A stretch of DNA of 64,000 nucleotides. It comes from Amorphoplanes digitatis (GTDB taxonomy: Bacteria; Actinomycetota; Actinomycetes; Mycobacteriales; Micromonosporaceae). The notes under the pieces are model-generated. The model was given only the letters and a program-made list of their open reading frames with translations, did not search any database and had not been told where the DNA came from. Shown one piece after another: positions 1-8,591 of the stretch (position 1 is the stretch's first letter; every line of letters begins with the position of its first letter). A program made the translations under genes and the position numbers. The DNA is taken from positions 4,086,501-4,150,500 of the forward strand of contig NZ_JACHNH010000001.1 in the NCBI RefSeq assembly GCF_014205335.1. Direction: 5' to 3'.

Positions 1-2
1 TT

Positions 3-194
3 CCGGGCGCGATCGGCCTCATCGGCGTCACCGAGGTCCTCGGCAACCCGGCCGCCGCCGGCGTCGACGCCCTGATCGAGCCGCTCGCCTCGATCGTCGC
101 GATCACGCTCGGCGTCCTCTGTGGCGTGTCCACCTACCGTGGGCTGGCCGCGGCCCTGTCCGGCCGCCGAGCGAGGGCCCGGTTGCTGGAATGA
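3..194 (+). CDS. C-terminal end of a hydrophobic protein (partial)
   Basis: The only frame open from the left edge to a stop (TGA at 192-194) gives about 63 residues. They contain an alanine/valine/isoleucine-rich stretch (LASIVAITLGVLCGV), read as one membrane segment, followed by a basic tail ending RARARLLE. The start and most of the gene lie outside the window. A threonine/serine exporter-like tail is one possibility, but there is too little sequence to assign a family. The stop codon sits in the first arm of a strong terminator hairpin, which supports this being the true gene end. Confidence 0.5.
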   Translation, partial: PGAIGLIGVTEVLGNPAAAGVDALIEPLASIVAITLGVLCGVSTYRGLAAALSGRRARARLLE

Positions 195-221
195 GGCCGG
201 GGCGGGTTCGCCCCGGCCTCA
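192..221. terminator. Bidirectional intrinsic terminator hairpin
   Basis: A perfect 12-bp inverted repeat (TGAGGCCGGGGC at 192-203, GCCCCGGCCTCA at 210-221) encloses a 6-base loop. It lies between the end of the partial plus-strand gene and the end of the minus-strand lipoprotein gene, so it can serve both. There is no U-tract, which is usual in high-GC actinomycetes. Confidence 0.8.
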
Positions 222-252
222 CTCACTCACTCACGCACGCGGCGCGACCCGC

Positions 253-1281
253 TCACACCGGGCCCGGACCACCCTGGCCGTCGTCATATCCGTATCCGGG
301 TCCGCTCTGCGGGGGTCCGCCCTGCGGGCCGTATCCGGGTCCGCCTTGCGGGGGTCCGCCTTGCGAGCCGTATCCGGGTCCGCTCTGCGGGCCGTATCCC
401 GGCTGGGGCTGACCGCCGAGCGCCGCGGAGAGCGTCCGCACGATGTCCTCGACGCGGGGCCGCAGCAGCTGCCACTCCCGCCCGGTGGCCAGCGCCTCGT
501 TCTCGGCGTCGACGCCCGAGATCAGGTCCTGGAGGAGCACGCCCACCTGACCGGAGCGCTGCCGCTGCTCCTCGCTGGGAGCGGCCGCGGCGTGCTGCCC
601 CCACCGGGCCGCGAGGTCGGCGAGGTCCGCCCGCACCGGCGGCCAGGCCAGCGCGCGATCGGCCGCCGTCGTCGTGGTCAGGATCGACGGCAGCCGTACG
701 CCGACGACGGCGCGGCTGTCCGCCGCCAGCACCTCGGCGCCGGTCTGCCAGTCCTGCTTGCGCCGCGACCGCCAGACCATCAGGGCGCCGACCACGGCGG
801 CGAGCAGCATGATCATCAGGAACCAGAAGACCGGGCCGAGGCTCGCGGTGGCGGAGGTCGTCGAGGTCACCGGCGCGGCCGAGGCCGGGGTCGGCGCCGG
901 GGCCTCGGTCGTCGGCTCCTTCGTCGGCTCCGTCGTTTCCGGTGCCTTGGTGGTCGTCTGCGTCTTCGTCGGCGTGGCCGGCTCGGTGGTGGCCTCGGCC
1001 GTGGTCCGGTCCGGCGTCGCCGTCCTGGTCGGCCGGCTGGTGGGTTCCGGTGTCTCCTGGGCGGTCGCCTCGTCGGTCGGTTCCTCCGGTTCGGGGGTGC
1101 GGGTGCGCTCGGTCCGGGTCGGCGTCGGCCGCTCGGTCGGCTCCTGCGCCGAGGGCCGGGCCGACGGCGGGTTCGGCCGGTTCTCCCCGTCGCCGCACGC
1201 CACCGGGCCGAACAGCAGGCCGAGCGCGACCGCCACGAGGACCGCCGTGCCGGGCCGCCGGCCGTGGGGTGAGATTCCCAT
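253..1281 (-). CDS. Thr/Pro-rich lipoprotein with one membrane segment and Gly-Tyr-Gly-Pro tail
   Basis: 342 residues. The N-terminus is a lipoprotein signal (hydrophobic VLVAVALGLLFGP, then the lipobox VAC-G). About 100 residues rich in Thr, Pro and Glu follow, typical of a cell-wall-spanning linker. A transmembrane helix (about residues 150-170, VFWFLMIMLLAAVVGALMVW) leads into a soluble helical domain of about 120 residues. The tail consists of repeated PGYGPQGGPP units. Having both a lipobox and an internal helix is odd: the protein may loop out and return, or the first segment may be an ordinary signal anchor. No family was recognised. It stands alone between the glutamine amidotransferase and the left terminator. 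Confidence 0.75.
   Translation of the reverse strand: MGISPHGRRPGTAVLVAVALGLLFGPVACGDGENRPNPPSARPSAQEPTERPTPTRTERTRTPEPEEPTDEATAQETPEPTSRPTRTATPDRTTAEATTEPATPTKTQTTTKAPETTEPTKEPTTEAPAPTPASAAPVTSTTSATASLGPVFWFLMIMLLAAVVGALMVWRSRRKQDWQTGAEVLAADSRAVVGVRLPSILTTTTAADRALAWPPVRADLADLAARWGQHAAAAPSEEQRQRSGQVGVLLQDLISGVDAENEALATGREWQLLRPRVEDIVRTLSAALGGQPQPGYGPQSGPGYGSQGGPPQGGPGYGPQGGPPQSGPGYGYDDGQGGPGPV
285..408 (-). repeat. In-gene tandem repeat encoding PGYGPQ(G/S)GPP
   Basis: Within the 3' end of the lipoprotein gene, a unit of about 30 bases built on TATCCGGGTCCGC and TGCGGGGGTCCGCC recurs about four times with small changes. It encodes Gly/Tyr/Pro/Gln-rich, presumably disordered, units. Confidence 0.75.
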
Positions 1282-1480
1282 GTGTGTGGTCCCCTCGTCG
1301 CAAAACGTCGGACAAACCTCGCATCGACGTTAGGCGCGGCGATCCGGCGCGTGATCCTCCGCAACGGGTGACGTCCGGCCGCCGACCGGGACACGGGCGC
1401 CATCCGCATGGGGTGAGGCCTTCCGCGCCGGGTTGGGCGACGATGCGTGGGTTTGGTCCGTCTTCCGAACGGAGAGAGCC

Positions 1481-2317
1481 ATGTGTCGCTGGCTGGCGTA
1501 CTCGGGATCGCCGATCCTGCTGGAGGAGCTGCTCTACAAGCCGCAGTACTCGCTGATCAACCAGAGCCTGCACTCGCGCCTCGGCGTGGAGCCGACGAAC
1601 GGCGACGGCTTCGGCGTCGGCTGGTACGGCGTCGACCGCACCCTCGACGCGGCCCTGTTCCGCGGGGTCGGTCCGGCGTGGGGCGACCCGAACCTGCGCG
1701 AGCTCGCCGGGCACATCTCCTCGCCGCTGTTCCTGGCGCACATCAGGGCGAGCACCGGCACGCCGGTGCAGCACACCAACTCGCATCCGTTCCGCCACGG
1801 GCGGTGGATGTGGGTGCACAACGGCGCGATCCGCGAGTTCCCGAAGGTCAAGCGGGACCTGGTGCTCGCGGTGGACCCGGCGCTGTACACCAGCATCGCC
1901 GGCTCCACCGACTCCGAGGTGATGTTCTACCTCGCGCTGACCTTCGGCCTGCGGGAGAACCCGGTCGAGGCCGTGCAGCGGATGGTGGGATTCGTGGAGG
2001 CGACCGGCCGGCGGTACGGCGTGGAGTATCCGATCCAGATGAGCGTCGGCACCACCGACGGCGAGAAGTTCTGGGCCTTCCGCTACTCCAGCGAGGGCGA
2101 GAGCCGGTCGCTGTTCTTCAGCACCGACATGACCGCGCTGCGGCAGCTGCATCCGGAGGTCGAGGCGCTGCGGCACATCTCGGCGGAGACCCGCATCGTC
2201 GTCTCGGAGCCGCTGGGTGAGCTCGTCGGCGCCTGGCAGCCCGTGCCGGAGGCGACCTACGGCGTCGTCCAGAAGGGTGCGGACCTGATGGCGCCGTTCC
2301 AGCCCATCGCGCCATGA
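1481..2317 (+). CDS. Class II glutamine amidotransferase (YafJ/EgtC-like)
   Basis: 278 residues, close to the family norm. The protein begins MCRW, so Cys2 becomes the N-terminal nucleophile after Met removal. This fixes the start at 1481 behind a GGAGAG ribosome site rather than at the upstream ATG at 1433. Further Ntn-hydrolase hallmarks are NGDGFGVGWYG (about residues 37-47), the HIRASTG stretch, the HPF motif and HNGAIREF. The family hydrolyses glutamine or gamma-glutamyl amides. EgtC-type members act in ergothioneine synthesis, but no other egt gene is nearby, so a stand-alone role is likelier. The substrate is unknown. Confidence 0.85.
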   Translation: MCRWLAYSGSPILLEELLYKPQYSLINQSLHSRLGVEPTNGDGFGVGWYGVDRTLDAALFRGVGPAWGDPNLRELAGHISSPLFLAHIRASTGTPVQHTNSHPFRHGRWMWVHNGAIREFPKVKRDLVLAVDPALYTSIAGSTDSEVMFYLALTFGLRENPVEAVQRMVGFVEATGRRYGVEYPIQMSVGTTDGEKFWAFRYSSEGESRSLFFSTDMTALRQLHPEVEALRHISAETRIVVSEPLGELVGAWQPVPEATYGVVQKGADLMAPFQPIAP

Positions 2318-2330
2318 CCGCATCGCGGCC

Positions 2331-2354
2331 TTGCATGCATACGTATGACCGCAA
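2331..2354. promoter_or_regulatory. Candidate LacI-family operator
   Basis: The palindrome CATACGTATG (2338-2347), with the central CG typical of LacI-family sites, is flanked symmetrically by TTGC (2331-2334) and GCAA (2351-2354). The dyad is 24 bp with three mismatched pairs on each side of the core. It lies 22 bases upstream of the LacI-type gene, consistent with autoregulation. Confidence 0.45.
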
Positions 2355-2376
2355 CCGTCGTAGTAGTGTTCAGGGC

Positions 2377-3504
2377 ATGTCGCAGTCCCGGCGGCGCCGG
2401 CCGAAGCCCGAGACACCGGCCGTCCCGGCCGCCGACGGCCCGCCCGAGGACGCCGCCCCGGCGAAACCCGGCCGCAAGGCGGCGACCATGCGGGACATCG
2501 CCGCCGCGGCCGAGGTGTCGCAGAGCACGGTCTCGCGCGTGCTCAGCGGCGTCGAGACGCGGGTGCCGATCGCGCCGGAGACCCGGGAGCGGGTCATCGA
2601 GGCGTCGCGCCGGCTCGCCTACCGCCCCAACCCGCTCGCCCGCGGTCTGCGGGGCGCGTCGACGAACCTGATCGGCGCGGTGGTGCGCGACTTCAGCGAC
2701 CCGTTCTTCGCCGAGGCGATCGAGGCCCTGGTCACCGAGTCGATGGCGCACGGCTACAACGTCGTCCTCGGCCACGTGCATCCCCGGCTCGACGAGGCGA
2801 TCCCGCTGACGTCGGTCCTCGAGACGCGCCACACCGACGCCATCGTGCTGCTCGGTGACGTGCGGATCCATCCGCAGCTGCTGGACGACCTGCGCATCTC
2901 GCGGGTGCCGGTGGTGGCGCTCTGGCAGGGCACCAGCCCGCTCGAGTTCCCGACCGCGGACACCGACGACCGCGCCGGCATCCGGGCCGGCCTCGACCAC
3001 CTCGCGTCGCTGGGCCACCGCCGCATCGCGTTCGTCGACGCGGAGCTGCCCGGCGGCTTCCGGGTGCGCGAGACCGCGTACGCGGAGTTCATGCGCGAGC
3101 GGTTCGGTGGCGTGCCGGACGGATACCTGGAGCGCTGCCCCAACACCCTCGCCGGCGGCGACGCGGCCGTGCGCCGGCTGCTGGCCCTGCCCGACCCACC
3201 GACCGCGGTGGCGACCTCGACGGACCTGATCGCCGTCGGGGTGCTGCACGCGGCGCACAGCCTCGGCGCCACGGTCCCGGAATGGCTGTCGGTCGTCGGC
3301 TTCGACGACATCCAGCTCTCCGGGCACACCGTGCCCGCGCTGACGACGTCGCGGATGCCGACCGCCAGGATCGTCTCCTACGCGATCAACCTGGCGGTCC
3401 GGCTGGCCCGCGACCCCGAGGCCGTGCCCGAGCCGGGCATCGAGATCTTCGCGCCCGAGCTCGTCGTCCGGGACTCGACCGCGCCGCCCGCCCGGCGGCG
3501 CTGA
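2377..3504 (+). CDS. LacI-family transcriptional regulator
   Basis: About 375 residues. A polar, Pro/Ala-rich leader of about 35 residues precedes the DNA-binding domain (TMRDIAAAAEVSQSTVSRVL, then ETRERVIEASRRLAYRPN, the hinge region). A periplasmic-binding-protein-like effector domain (LIGAVVRDFSDPFFAEAIEAL to the VVGFDDIQLSGHTVPALTT region) completes it. The start at ATG 2377 is preceded by only a weak ribosome site, and the ATG at 2488 is an alternative that would remove the leader. It is convergent with, and 17 bases from, the GH127 gene that ends the sugar-import operon on the opposite strand. It probably represses that operon in response to an imported sugar. Confidence 0.88.
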   Translation: MSQSRRRRPKPETPAVPAADGPPEDAAPAKPGRKAATMRDIAAAAEVSQSTVSRVLSGVETRVPIAPETRERVIEASRRLAYRPNPLARGLRGASTNLIGAVVRDFSDPFFAEAIEALVTESMAHGYNVVLGHVHPRLDEAIPLTSVLETRHTDAIVLLGDVRIHPQLLDDLRISRVPVVALWQGTSPLEFPTADTDDRAGIRAGLDHLASLGHRRIAFVDAELPGGFRVRETAYAEFMRERFGGVPDGYLERCPNTLAGGDAAVRRLLALPDPPTAVATSTDLIAVGVLHAAHSLGATVPEWLSVVGFDDIQLSGHTVPALTTSRMPTARIVSYAINLAVRLARDPEAVPEPGIEIFAPELVVRDSTAPPARRR

Positions 3505-3521
3505 GCCCGGGCCGCGGGACC

Positions 3522-5390
3522 TCAGCGCGGCACCCAGACCCGCATGCCGCCGGGGCCGCGGTTGGCCCAGGCGTGGTAGGGGACCGCGGGCACCGTGCCG
3601 CCGCCGGCGACCGGCACCTCCACCCCGATCACGCCGTCGCCGAGGTCGGAGCGGGGCGAGGTGAGCGGCTCGCGGGCGGGGTCGCAGCGCAGGTCCTCCA
3701 GGACGGCGCCGTCCGGCAGGTCGGCCGACTCGACGCAGTACACCAGCGGGCCGCGTTCGAAGGCGACGCATCCGCGTACGGCGTCGACGCGCGGGTCCGG
3801 CTCGGTCCGGCGTACGGGTGTGTCCAGGACCAGGACCACCTCGTCGCCGGGCCGCCAGGCGCGCGTGCGCTCGGCGACGCCGGCCGGCACCGGTGCCGGC
3901 GCGTCGCCGGCGACCGAGAGGGTCGCCGCGCCGGACCAGTGCGGTACCCGCAACGACAGCGTCCACGGGTGCCCGGGCGTGCGCGCGACGCGGACCTCGA
4001 CGCGGCCGTCCCAGGGGTACCCGGTGCGGACCTCGAGCTCCGCCTCGCCGCCGCCGACGGGCGTGCGGATGACCGCCGGCGCGTACTGGTGCAGCTGGAC
4101 GCCGGTGTCGTCGGCGGTGGCCAGGTACTGCGGCCACGAGCTGAGCAGCCGCATCAGGTTGGGCGGGCAGCAGGCGCAGGACTGCCACGGCATGCGCCGG
4201 CCGTGCCCGTCGGACTCGAAGGTGCGGTGCGTGCGCCGCTGCAACGGGTTGACGTAGAAGAACTCGGTGCCCGAGCGGGACAGCCCGGACAGCACGCCGT
4301 TGTAGACGGCCCGCTCGATGGCGTCGGCGTAGCGGGGCTCGCCGGTCGCCAGCAGCAGGCGCCAGGACAGCATGACGCTCGCGATGGCCGCGCAGGTCTC
4401 CGTGTACGCGCGGTCGGGCGGCAGCTCGTACGGGTCGCCGAACGCCTCGTCGCGGTGCCGGCTGCCCAGGCCGCCGGTGAGGTAGCGGCGCGTGCGCACC
4501 ATGTCCTGCCAGCGGCGCCGCACCGCGGAGAGCAGCTCCTCGTCGCCGAGCTCGACCGCGACGTCGACGGCGCCGCAGTCGAGGTAGAGCTGGCGCACGC
4601 TGTGCCCGGCGACCTCCGCGGCGTACCGGACCGGCTCGTGGTCCTGCCAGTAGGCCGGGCCGAACCGTCCGTCGCCGAGTGAGCCGTGTCCGCGCAGGTC
4701 GAGCATCCGGGCGGCCAGCGCGAGGTAGCGCCCCTCGCCGGTGGTCCGGGCGAGCTCTGCGAGGGCCATCTCGACGCAGGGGTGCCCGTCGATCCCGTCG
4801 CGGCCGCCGGCGCCGAACTCGCGGTCGATGTGGTCGACCACACCGACCGCGATCCTCAGGAGACGGTCGTCGCCGAGCGCCCGGTGCCACGCCACGGCGG
4901 CCTGCGCGAGGTGCCCGGCGCAGTAGAACTCGTGCCCCCACGGCAGGTCGGTGTAGGGCTCGCCGCCCCGGGTGGCCGCGACGAAGCTGTTGAGGTAGCC
5001 GTCCGGGCGCTGTGCCCGGGCCAGGACCCCGATCGCCTCGTCCGCCGATGCCCGCAGGCCGGGGTCGTCGCCGCGGCCCAGCTCCCAGCCGACCGCCTCG
5101 AGCCACTTGTAGACGTCCGAGTCGAGGAACGGCAGCAGGGCGCCGCCGGAGTCGGCGTCGGCCCGGTACGTGCCCGCGGCGCCGGCGGCGAGCCGCAGGT
5201 TGTCCAGGGTCCCGGCCCGGCCGAGCTGGGCGAAGCCGTGCGGGATGGTGCGCTCGCGGTTGGCCCGCAGCCGCTCGCCCCAGAATCCGCCGAGGACGTC
5301 CACCCGCGTCGCCGAGATCGGCCGCAGCGCGGACTTCGCCGCCGCCGACGGCTGCACACAGCGGGCGCCGGTGACCTCTTCCAGGCTCAT
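3522..5390 (-). CDS. GH127 beta-L-arabinofuranosidase-like glycoside hydrolase
   Basis: 622 residues, matching the GH127 (formerly DUF1680) family. The (alpha/alpha)6-barrel is followed by beta-sandwich regions. The zinc/nucleophile signature is visible: AYTETCA carries the Glu-x-Cys pair, and SCACCPPNLMR carries the paired cysteines that bind zinc and provide the nucleophile in the characterised Bifidobacterium enzyme. There is no signal peptide, so it acts in the cytoplasm on sugars brought in by the adjacent transporter. The start overlaps the permease stop (ATGA), so it is the last gene of a four-gene operon. The exact substrate (arabinofuranosyl disaccharide or other beta-linked sugar) is inferred from the family. 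Confidence 0.88.
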   Translation of the reverse strand: MSLEEVTGARCVQPSAAAKSALRPISATRVDVLGGFWGERLRANRERTIPHGFAQLGRAGTLDNLRLAAGAAGTYRADADSGGALLPFLDSDVYKWLEAVGWELGRGDDPGLRASADEAIGVLARAQRPDGYLNSFVAATRGGEPYTDLPWGHEFYCAGHLAQAAVAWHRALGDDRLLRIAVGVVDHIDREFGAGGRDGIDGHPCVEMALAELARTTGEGRYLALAARMLDLRGHGSLGDGRFGPAYWQDHEPVRYAAEVAGHSVRQLYLDCGAVDVAVELGDEELLSAVRRRWQDMVRTRRYLTGGLGSRHRDEAFGDPYELPPDRAYTETCAAIASVMLSWRLLLATGEPRYADAIERAVYNGVLSGLSRSGTEFFYVNPLQRRTHRTFESDGHGRRMPWQSCACCPPNLMRLLSSWPQYLATADDTGVQLHQYAPAVIRTPVGGGEAELEVRTGYPWDGRVEVRVARTPGHPWTLSLRVPHWSGAATLSVAGDAPAPVPAGVAERTRAWRPGDEVVLVLDTPVRRTEPDPRVDAVRGCVAFERGPLVYCVESADLPDGAVLEDLRCDPAREPLTSPRSDLGDGVIGVEVPVAGGGTVPAVPYHAWANRGPGGMRVWVPR

Positions 5391-6217
5391 TTCACTGCTC
5401 CGCTCATCAGGCCCGAGACGTAGTAACGCTGTAGGAGGAGGTAGACGGCCACGCACGGAACGATCGAGATCGTGATGCCGGCCTGCAACATGCCCCAGTC
5501 GGTGCCGCCGAGGCTGGTCTCGGTGCGGGCGGCCGCGAGGACGAGCGGAAGGGTGAACTTCGAGCCCTTGCTCATCATCACCAGGGCGCCGAGGAACTCG
5601 TTCCACGACATGATGAAGGCGAACAACGCGACCGTCACGACGGCCGGGAACGCGGCGGGCAGGAAGACCCTGCGCAGCGCCTGGTGCGAGTTGGCGCCGT
5701 CCATGACGGCCGCCTCCTCGAGCTCGCGCGGCACCGCGGCGAAGCTGTTGCGCAGCACGTAGACGCTGAACGGCAGCTGGATGGCGGTGTGCACGATGGC
5801 CAGGCCCACGAGCGAGTTGGTGAGGCCCACCTTGGCGAACGTCAGGAACATCGGGGTCAGCAGGGCCTGGTAGGGCACGATCAGGGCGAGCAGCAGGACG
5901 ACGAAGACGAGTTCCTTGGCCGGCACCCGGAACCGGGCCAGCGCGTACGCGGCCGGCACGGTCAGCGCCAGGGTGAAGACGATCGTCAGCACCGCCGTGC
6001 CGAAGCTGTTGAACAGGTACGTCGGCAGCCCCTGCTGGTAGTTCCACAGCCGTTCGTAGCTGTCCAGGCTCAGCGCGTGCGGCAGGTAGGTCGGCGGCGT
6101 CGCGGCGGCCTCCTCGGTCGGCTTCACCGAGGCGAGCACGGAGGCGAGCAGCGGCATGAGCATGACCGTGCACAGCGCGACACACACCGCACCGACCAGA
6201 TAGCCCCGCCGTCTCAT
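5387..6217 (-). CDS. Carbohydrate ABC transporter permease (MalG/UgpE type)
   Basis: 276 residues with about six membrane helices: N-terminal LVGAVCVALCTVMLMPLLAS, then five more. The binding-protein-dependent permease loop EEAAVMDGANSHQALRRVF (EAA motif) contacts the ATPase. It overlaps both neighbours by four bases (ATGA), showing tight translational coupling with the other permease upstream and GH127 downstream. No ATP-binding subunit is encoded nearby. As is common in actinomycetes, a shared MsiK-type ATPase elsewhere probably powers the system. Confidence 0.9.
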   Translation of the reverse strand: MRRRGYLVGAVCVALCTVMLMPLLASVLASVKPTEEAAATPPTYLPHALSLDSYERLWNYQQGLPTYLFNSFGTAVLTIVFTLALTVPAAYALARFRVPAKELVFVVLLLALIVPYQALLTPMFLTFAKVGLTNSLVGLAIVHTAIQLPFSVYVLRNSFAAVPRELEEAAVMDGANSHQALRRVFLPAAFPAVVTVALFAFIMSWNEFLGALVMMSKGSKFTLPLVLAAARTETSLGGTDWGMLQAGITISIVPCVAVYLLLQRYYVSGLMSGAVK

Positions 6218-7092
6218 GAGTGGCTCCGGCGGGCGAGCAGGAGTTGCAGCACGGTGAAGGCCAGGATCGTCAGCGCCAGCACCATCGACAACGCCGCGCC
6301 GTAGCCGAGCTTGAGGTACGGGAACGAGTTCAGGTACACGAAGAACACCGAGGTCGACGTCTGGTTCTGCGGCTGGCCCGCGGTCATGATGTAGAACTGG
6401 TCGAACGCGAGCAGCGAGCCGACCACGCTGAGCAGCGTCACCAGCAGCACGGTGCGCAGCGTCAGCGGCAGGATGATGCGGGTCACCCGTTGCCGGAACC
6501 CGGCGCCGTCGACGACGCTCGCCTCGGTGATCTCGGTCGGTATCGCCTGGATGGCGCCGATGAACAGCACCATGCCGAAGCCGATGACCTTCCAGACCAC
6601 CGACGCGGTGATCGCGATCAGCGAGCGGTCGGCGTCGACGCCGAGCCAGACGACCGGCTCGCCGATGACGCCGGCGTCCCGCAGAAGCGCGTTGATCGGC
6701 CCGAAGTCGGTGCTGAACAGCCAGTACCAGAGCAGGCTCGACACGCCGAGCCCGATGACGACCGGGGTGAACAGCACCGTCCGGGTGAAGCGGCGCATCA
6801 TGGTGTCGCCGGAGGTGAGCAGCGCGAGCAGGTAGCCGCCGATGATGAGGATCGGCGTGATGAGCAGCGTGTATTCGAGGGTGAACCGGAACGAGACCCA
6901 GAACTGCCGGTCGTGGAACGCTCGGGTGTAGTTGTCCAGGCCGACCCAGGTCGGCGGGCTGATCAGTGACCAGTTGTGCAGCGACATCCAGCCCATCTGC
7001 GCCAGCGGCAGCACCGTGAAGGCGAGCACGAACAGCAGCGCCGGGCTCAGGTACAGCAGGCCGAGCCACCTGCGTCTCCAGCCGCGGTACAC
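6214..7092 (-). CDS. Carbohydrate ABC transporter permease (MalF/UgpA type)
   Basis: 292 residues with six predicted helices, beginning with a basic cytoplasmic stretch (YRGWRRRWLG) and a long first helix. The EAA loop is EITEASVVDGAGFRQRVTRI. It is the partner of the MalG-type permease whose start codon overlaps its stop. It lies 33 bases after the binding-protein gene in the direction of transcription, so the two permeases and the lipoprotein form one import complex for the LacI-controlled sugar. Confidence 0.9.
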   Translation of the reverse strand: MYRGWRRRWLGLLYLSPALLFVLAFTVLPLAQMGWMSLHNWSLISPPTWVGLDNYTRAFHDRQFWVSFRFTLEYTLLITPILIIGGYLLALLTSGDTMMRRFTRTVLFTPVVIGLGVSSLLWYWLFSTDFGPINALLRDAGVIGEPVVWLGVDADRSLIAITASVVWKVIGFGMVLFIGAIQAIPTEITEASVVDGAGFRQRVTRIILPLTLRTVLLVTLLSVVGSLLAFDQFYIMTAGQPQNQTSTSVFFVYLNSFPYLKLGYGAALSMVLALTILAFTVLQLLLARRSHS

Positions 7093-7125
7093 GCCGAACC
7101 TCCTCCCGTGGACCGGCGATGGGTC

Positions 7126-8442
7126 CTAGCCCTGACTCGCGATGTCCTTCATCGACTTCTTGGCGTCGGCGATGACGGTGTCGAGGTTGTCGTCGGTGTA
7201 GTACGCCCGTTGCAGCATCTGCAGCCAGGGCCCCTGCGGAGAGTTGATCTGCTCGAAGAACGTCGTCGTGTACGGCGTGCGCCCGACGGTGAGTGCCTGT
7301 GCCACGTCCTGCACGAGCGGTTCCGCCTCGAAGTACTTGTTCTTCACCATGTCCTCGCGGGTGGTGAGGTTGAGCGCCTTGGCGTAGACCTCGACCTGCA
7401 CCTCGTCGGAGAGCAGGAACTTCATGAAGTTCACCGCGTCGGCGACCCGCTTGCTGCCCTTGGGCACCACGACGAGGTCCCCGCCGATGAACGAGGCGGA
7501 CGAGTTCGGCGCCGCACCCGGCAGCAGGGCGATCCCGAACTTCATCTTGGGGTTCTGCTGGCGTGCCAGGGTGATGTTGAAGTTGCCGGTGCCCATCATG
7601 CCGACCTTGCCGGAGCCGAACTGGAGGTGGAACGTCTCGCCGTTCTCGGCCCGGTCGCCCTCGTGCACGTTGCCGGCCTTCACCATGTCCCTGGTGAACT
7701 GGAGGACCTGCTTGACGCCGTCGCCGGTGAGCGGCTCGTCGCCCGGGCCGGTGGCCTCGATCTTCGCCCCGGAGGCCCACATCAGCGGCCCGACGGTGAA
7801 GATGTTGCAGCCGGCGCAGTTGCCGGGCAGGTAGTAGCCCTTGACGTCGCCGCCGAGCGCGGTGATCTTGTCGGCGTACGCCCGCATCTCGGCGAGGCTG
7901 ACCGGCGGCTTGGCCGGGTCGAGCCCGGCACGCTTGAAGAGGTCCTGGTTGTAGAACAGGGCCGAGACGTCGGCGTAGAGCGGCACGCCGTAGAGTCGGT
8001 CCTCCCAGGTCGCCACGGTCATGTGGCCCTTGCTCGCGGTCTTGAGCTCCGGCCAGTCGCGGGTCCGGTCCGTGAGGTCGACGAGCTGCTGCGCCTTCTC
8101 GAACTGCGGCGCGTAGATGAGGTCCATGCCCATCAGGTCGGGCACCTCGCCGGACGCGATGCCCTGGGCGATCTTTCCGACCATCTCGGTGTGCGGGATG
8201 TAGGTGAGGTTGATCTTGCAGGTGGGGTTCTTCGTGTTCCACGCCTCGACCAGCAGGTCCACCATCTGCTTGTTGCCGCCCGAGCGCTCCCACATGGTGA
8301 GGTCGCCGGTGCCGGCGCAGGACGTCGTGGCGGGAACCACGGGTTCCTCGGCCGCCTCGTCATCGCCGGAGCTGCACGCCCCGGCGAACAGCAGCAAGGT
8401 CGCGGTGGCTATGGCGGCGGCCCGCCGGGAACGGGTACTCAT
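7126..8442 (-). CDS. Extracellular sugar-binding lipoprotein of ABC importer
   Basis: 438 residues. The start at 8442 is chosen for its AGGAGG ribosome site; a longer reading from 8532 would bury the signal peptide. The lipobox is LLLFAGAC (Cys about residue 22), followed by SSGDDEAAEE. The mature part has the family-1 solute-binding fold (LTMWERSGGNKQMVDLLVEA near the N-terminus, FNITLARQQNP, and GGDLVVVPKGSKR). It is the first gene of the operon with two permeases and GH127, so it probably captures an arabinose- or beta-linked oligosaccharide. A weak dyad centred near 8524 could be a regulator site. Confidence 0.9.
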   Translation of the reverse strand: MSTRSRRAAAIATATLLLFAGACSSGDDEAAEEPVVPATTSCAGTGDLTMWERSGGNKQMVDLLVEAWNTKNPTCKINLTYIPHTEMVGKIAQGIASGEVPDLMGMDLIYAPQFEKAQQLVDLTDRTRDWPELKTASKGHMTVATWEDRLYGVPLYADVSALFYNQDLFKRAGLDPAKPPVSLAEMRAYADKITALGGDVKGYYLPGNCAGCNIFTVGPLMWASGAKIEATGPGDEPLTGDGVKQVLQFTRDMVKAGNVHEGDRAENGETFHLQFGSGKVGMMGTGNFNITLARQQNPKMKFGIALLPGAAPNSSASFIGGDLVVVPKGSKRVADAVNFMKFLLSDEVQVEVYAKALNLTTREDMVKNKYFEAEPLVQDVAQALTVGRTPYTTTFFEQINSPQGPWLQMLQRAYYTDDNLDTVIADAKKSMKDIASQG

Positions 8443-8591
8443 CGCATGCCTCCTCTTACCTGAGGGGAACCCGGACGGTCCTCGGACCTCCGGGTAAACA
8501 GGCACGCTACTCGGGTGTGAATACGATTGCACTCATTCGATTTCATACTCTGCGACGACCGTTCGGCCAAATATGGGATATCGTCTCGTTT

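Noticed and set aside
2257-5106. Minus-strand frame of about 949 codons
   Set aside because: Its sequence is a Arg/Pro-rich shadow of LacI and GH127 genes in other frames.
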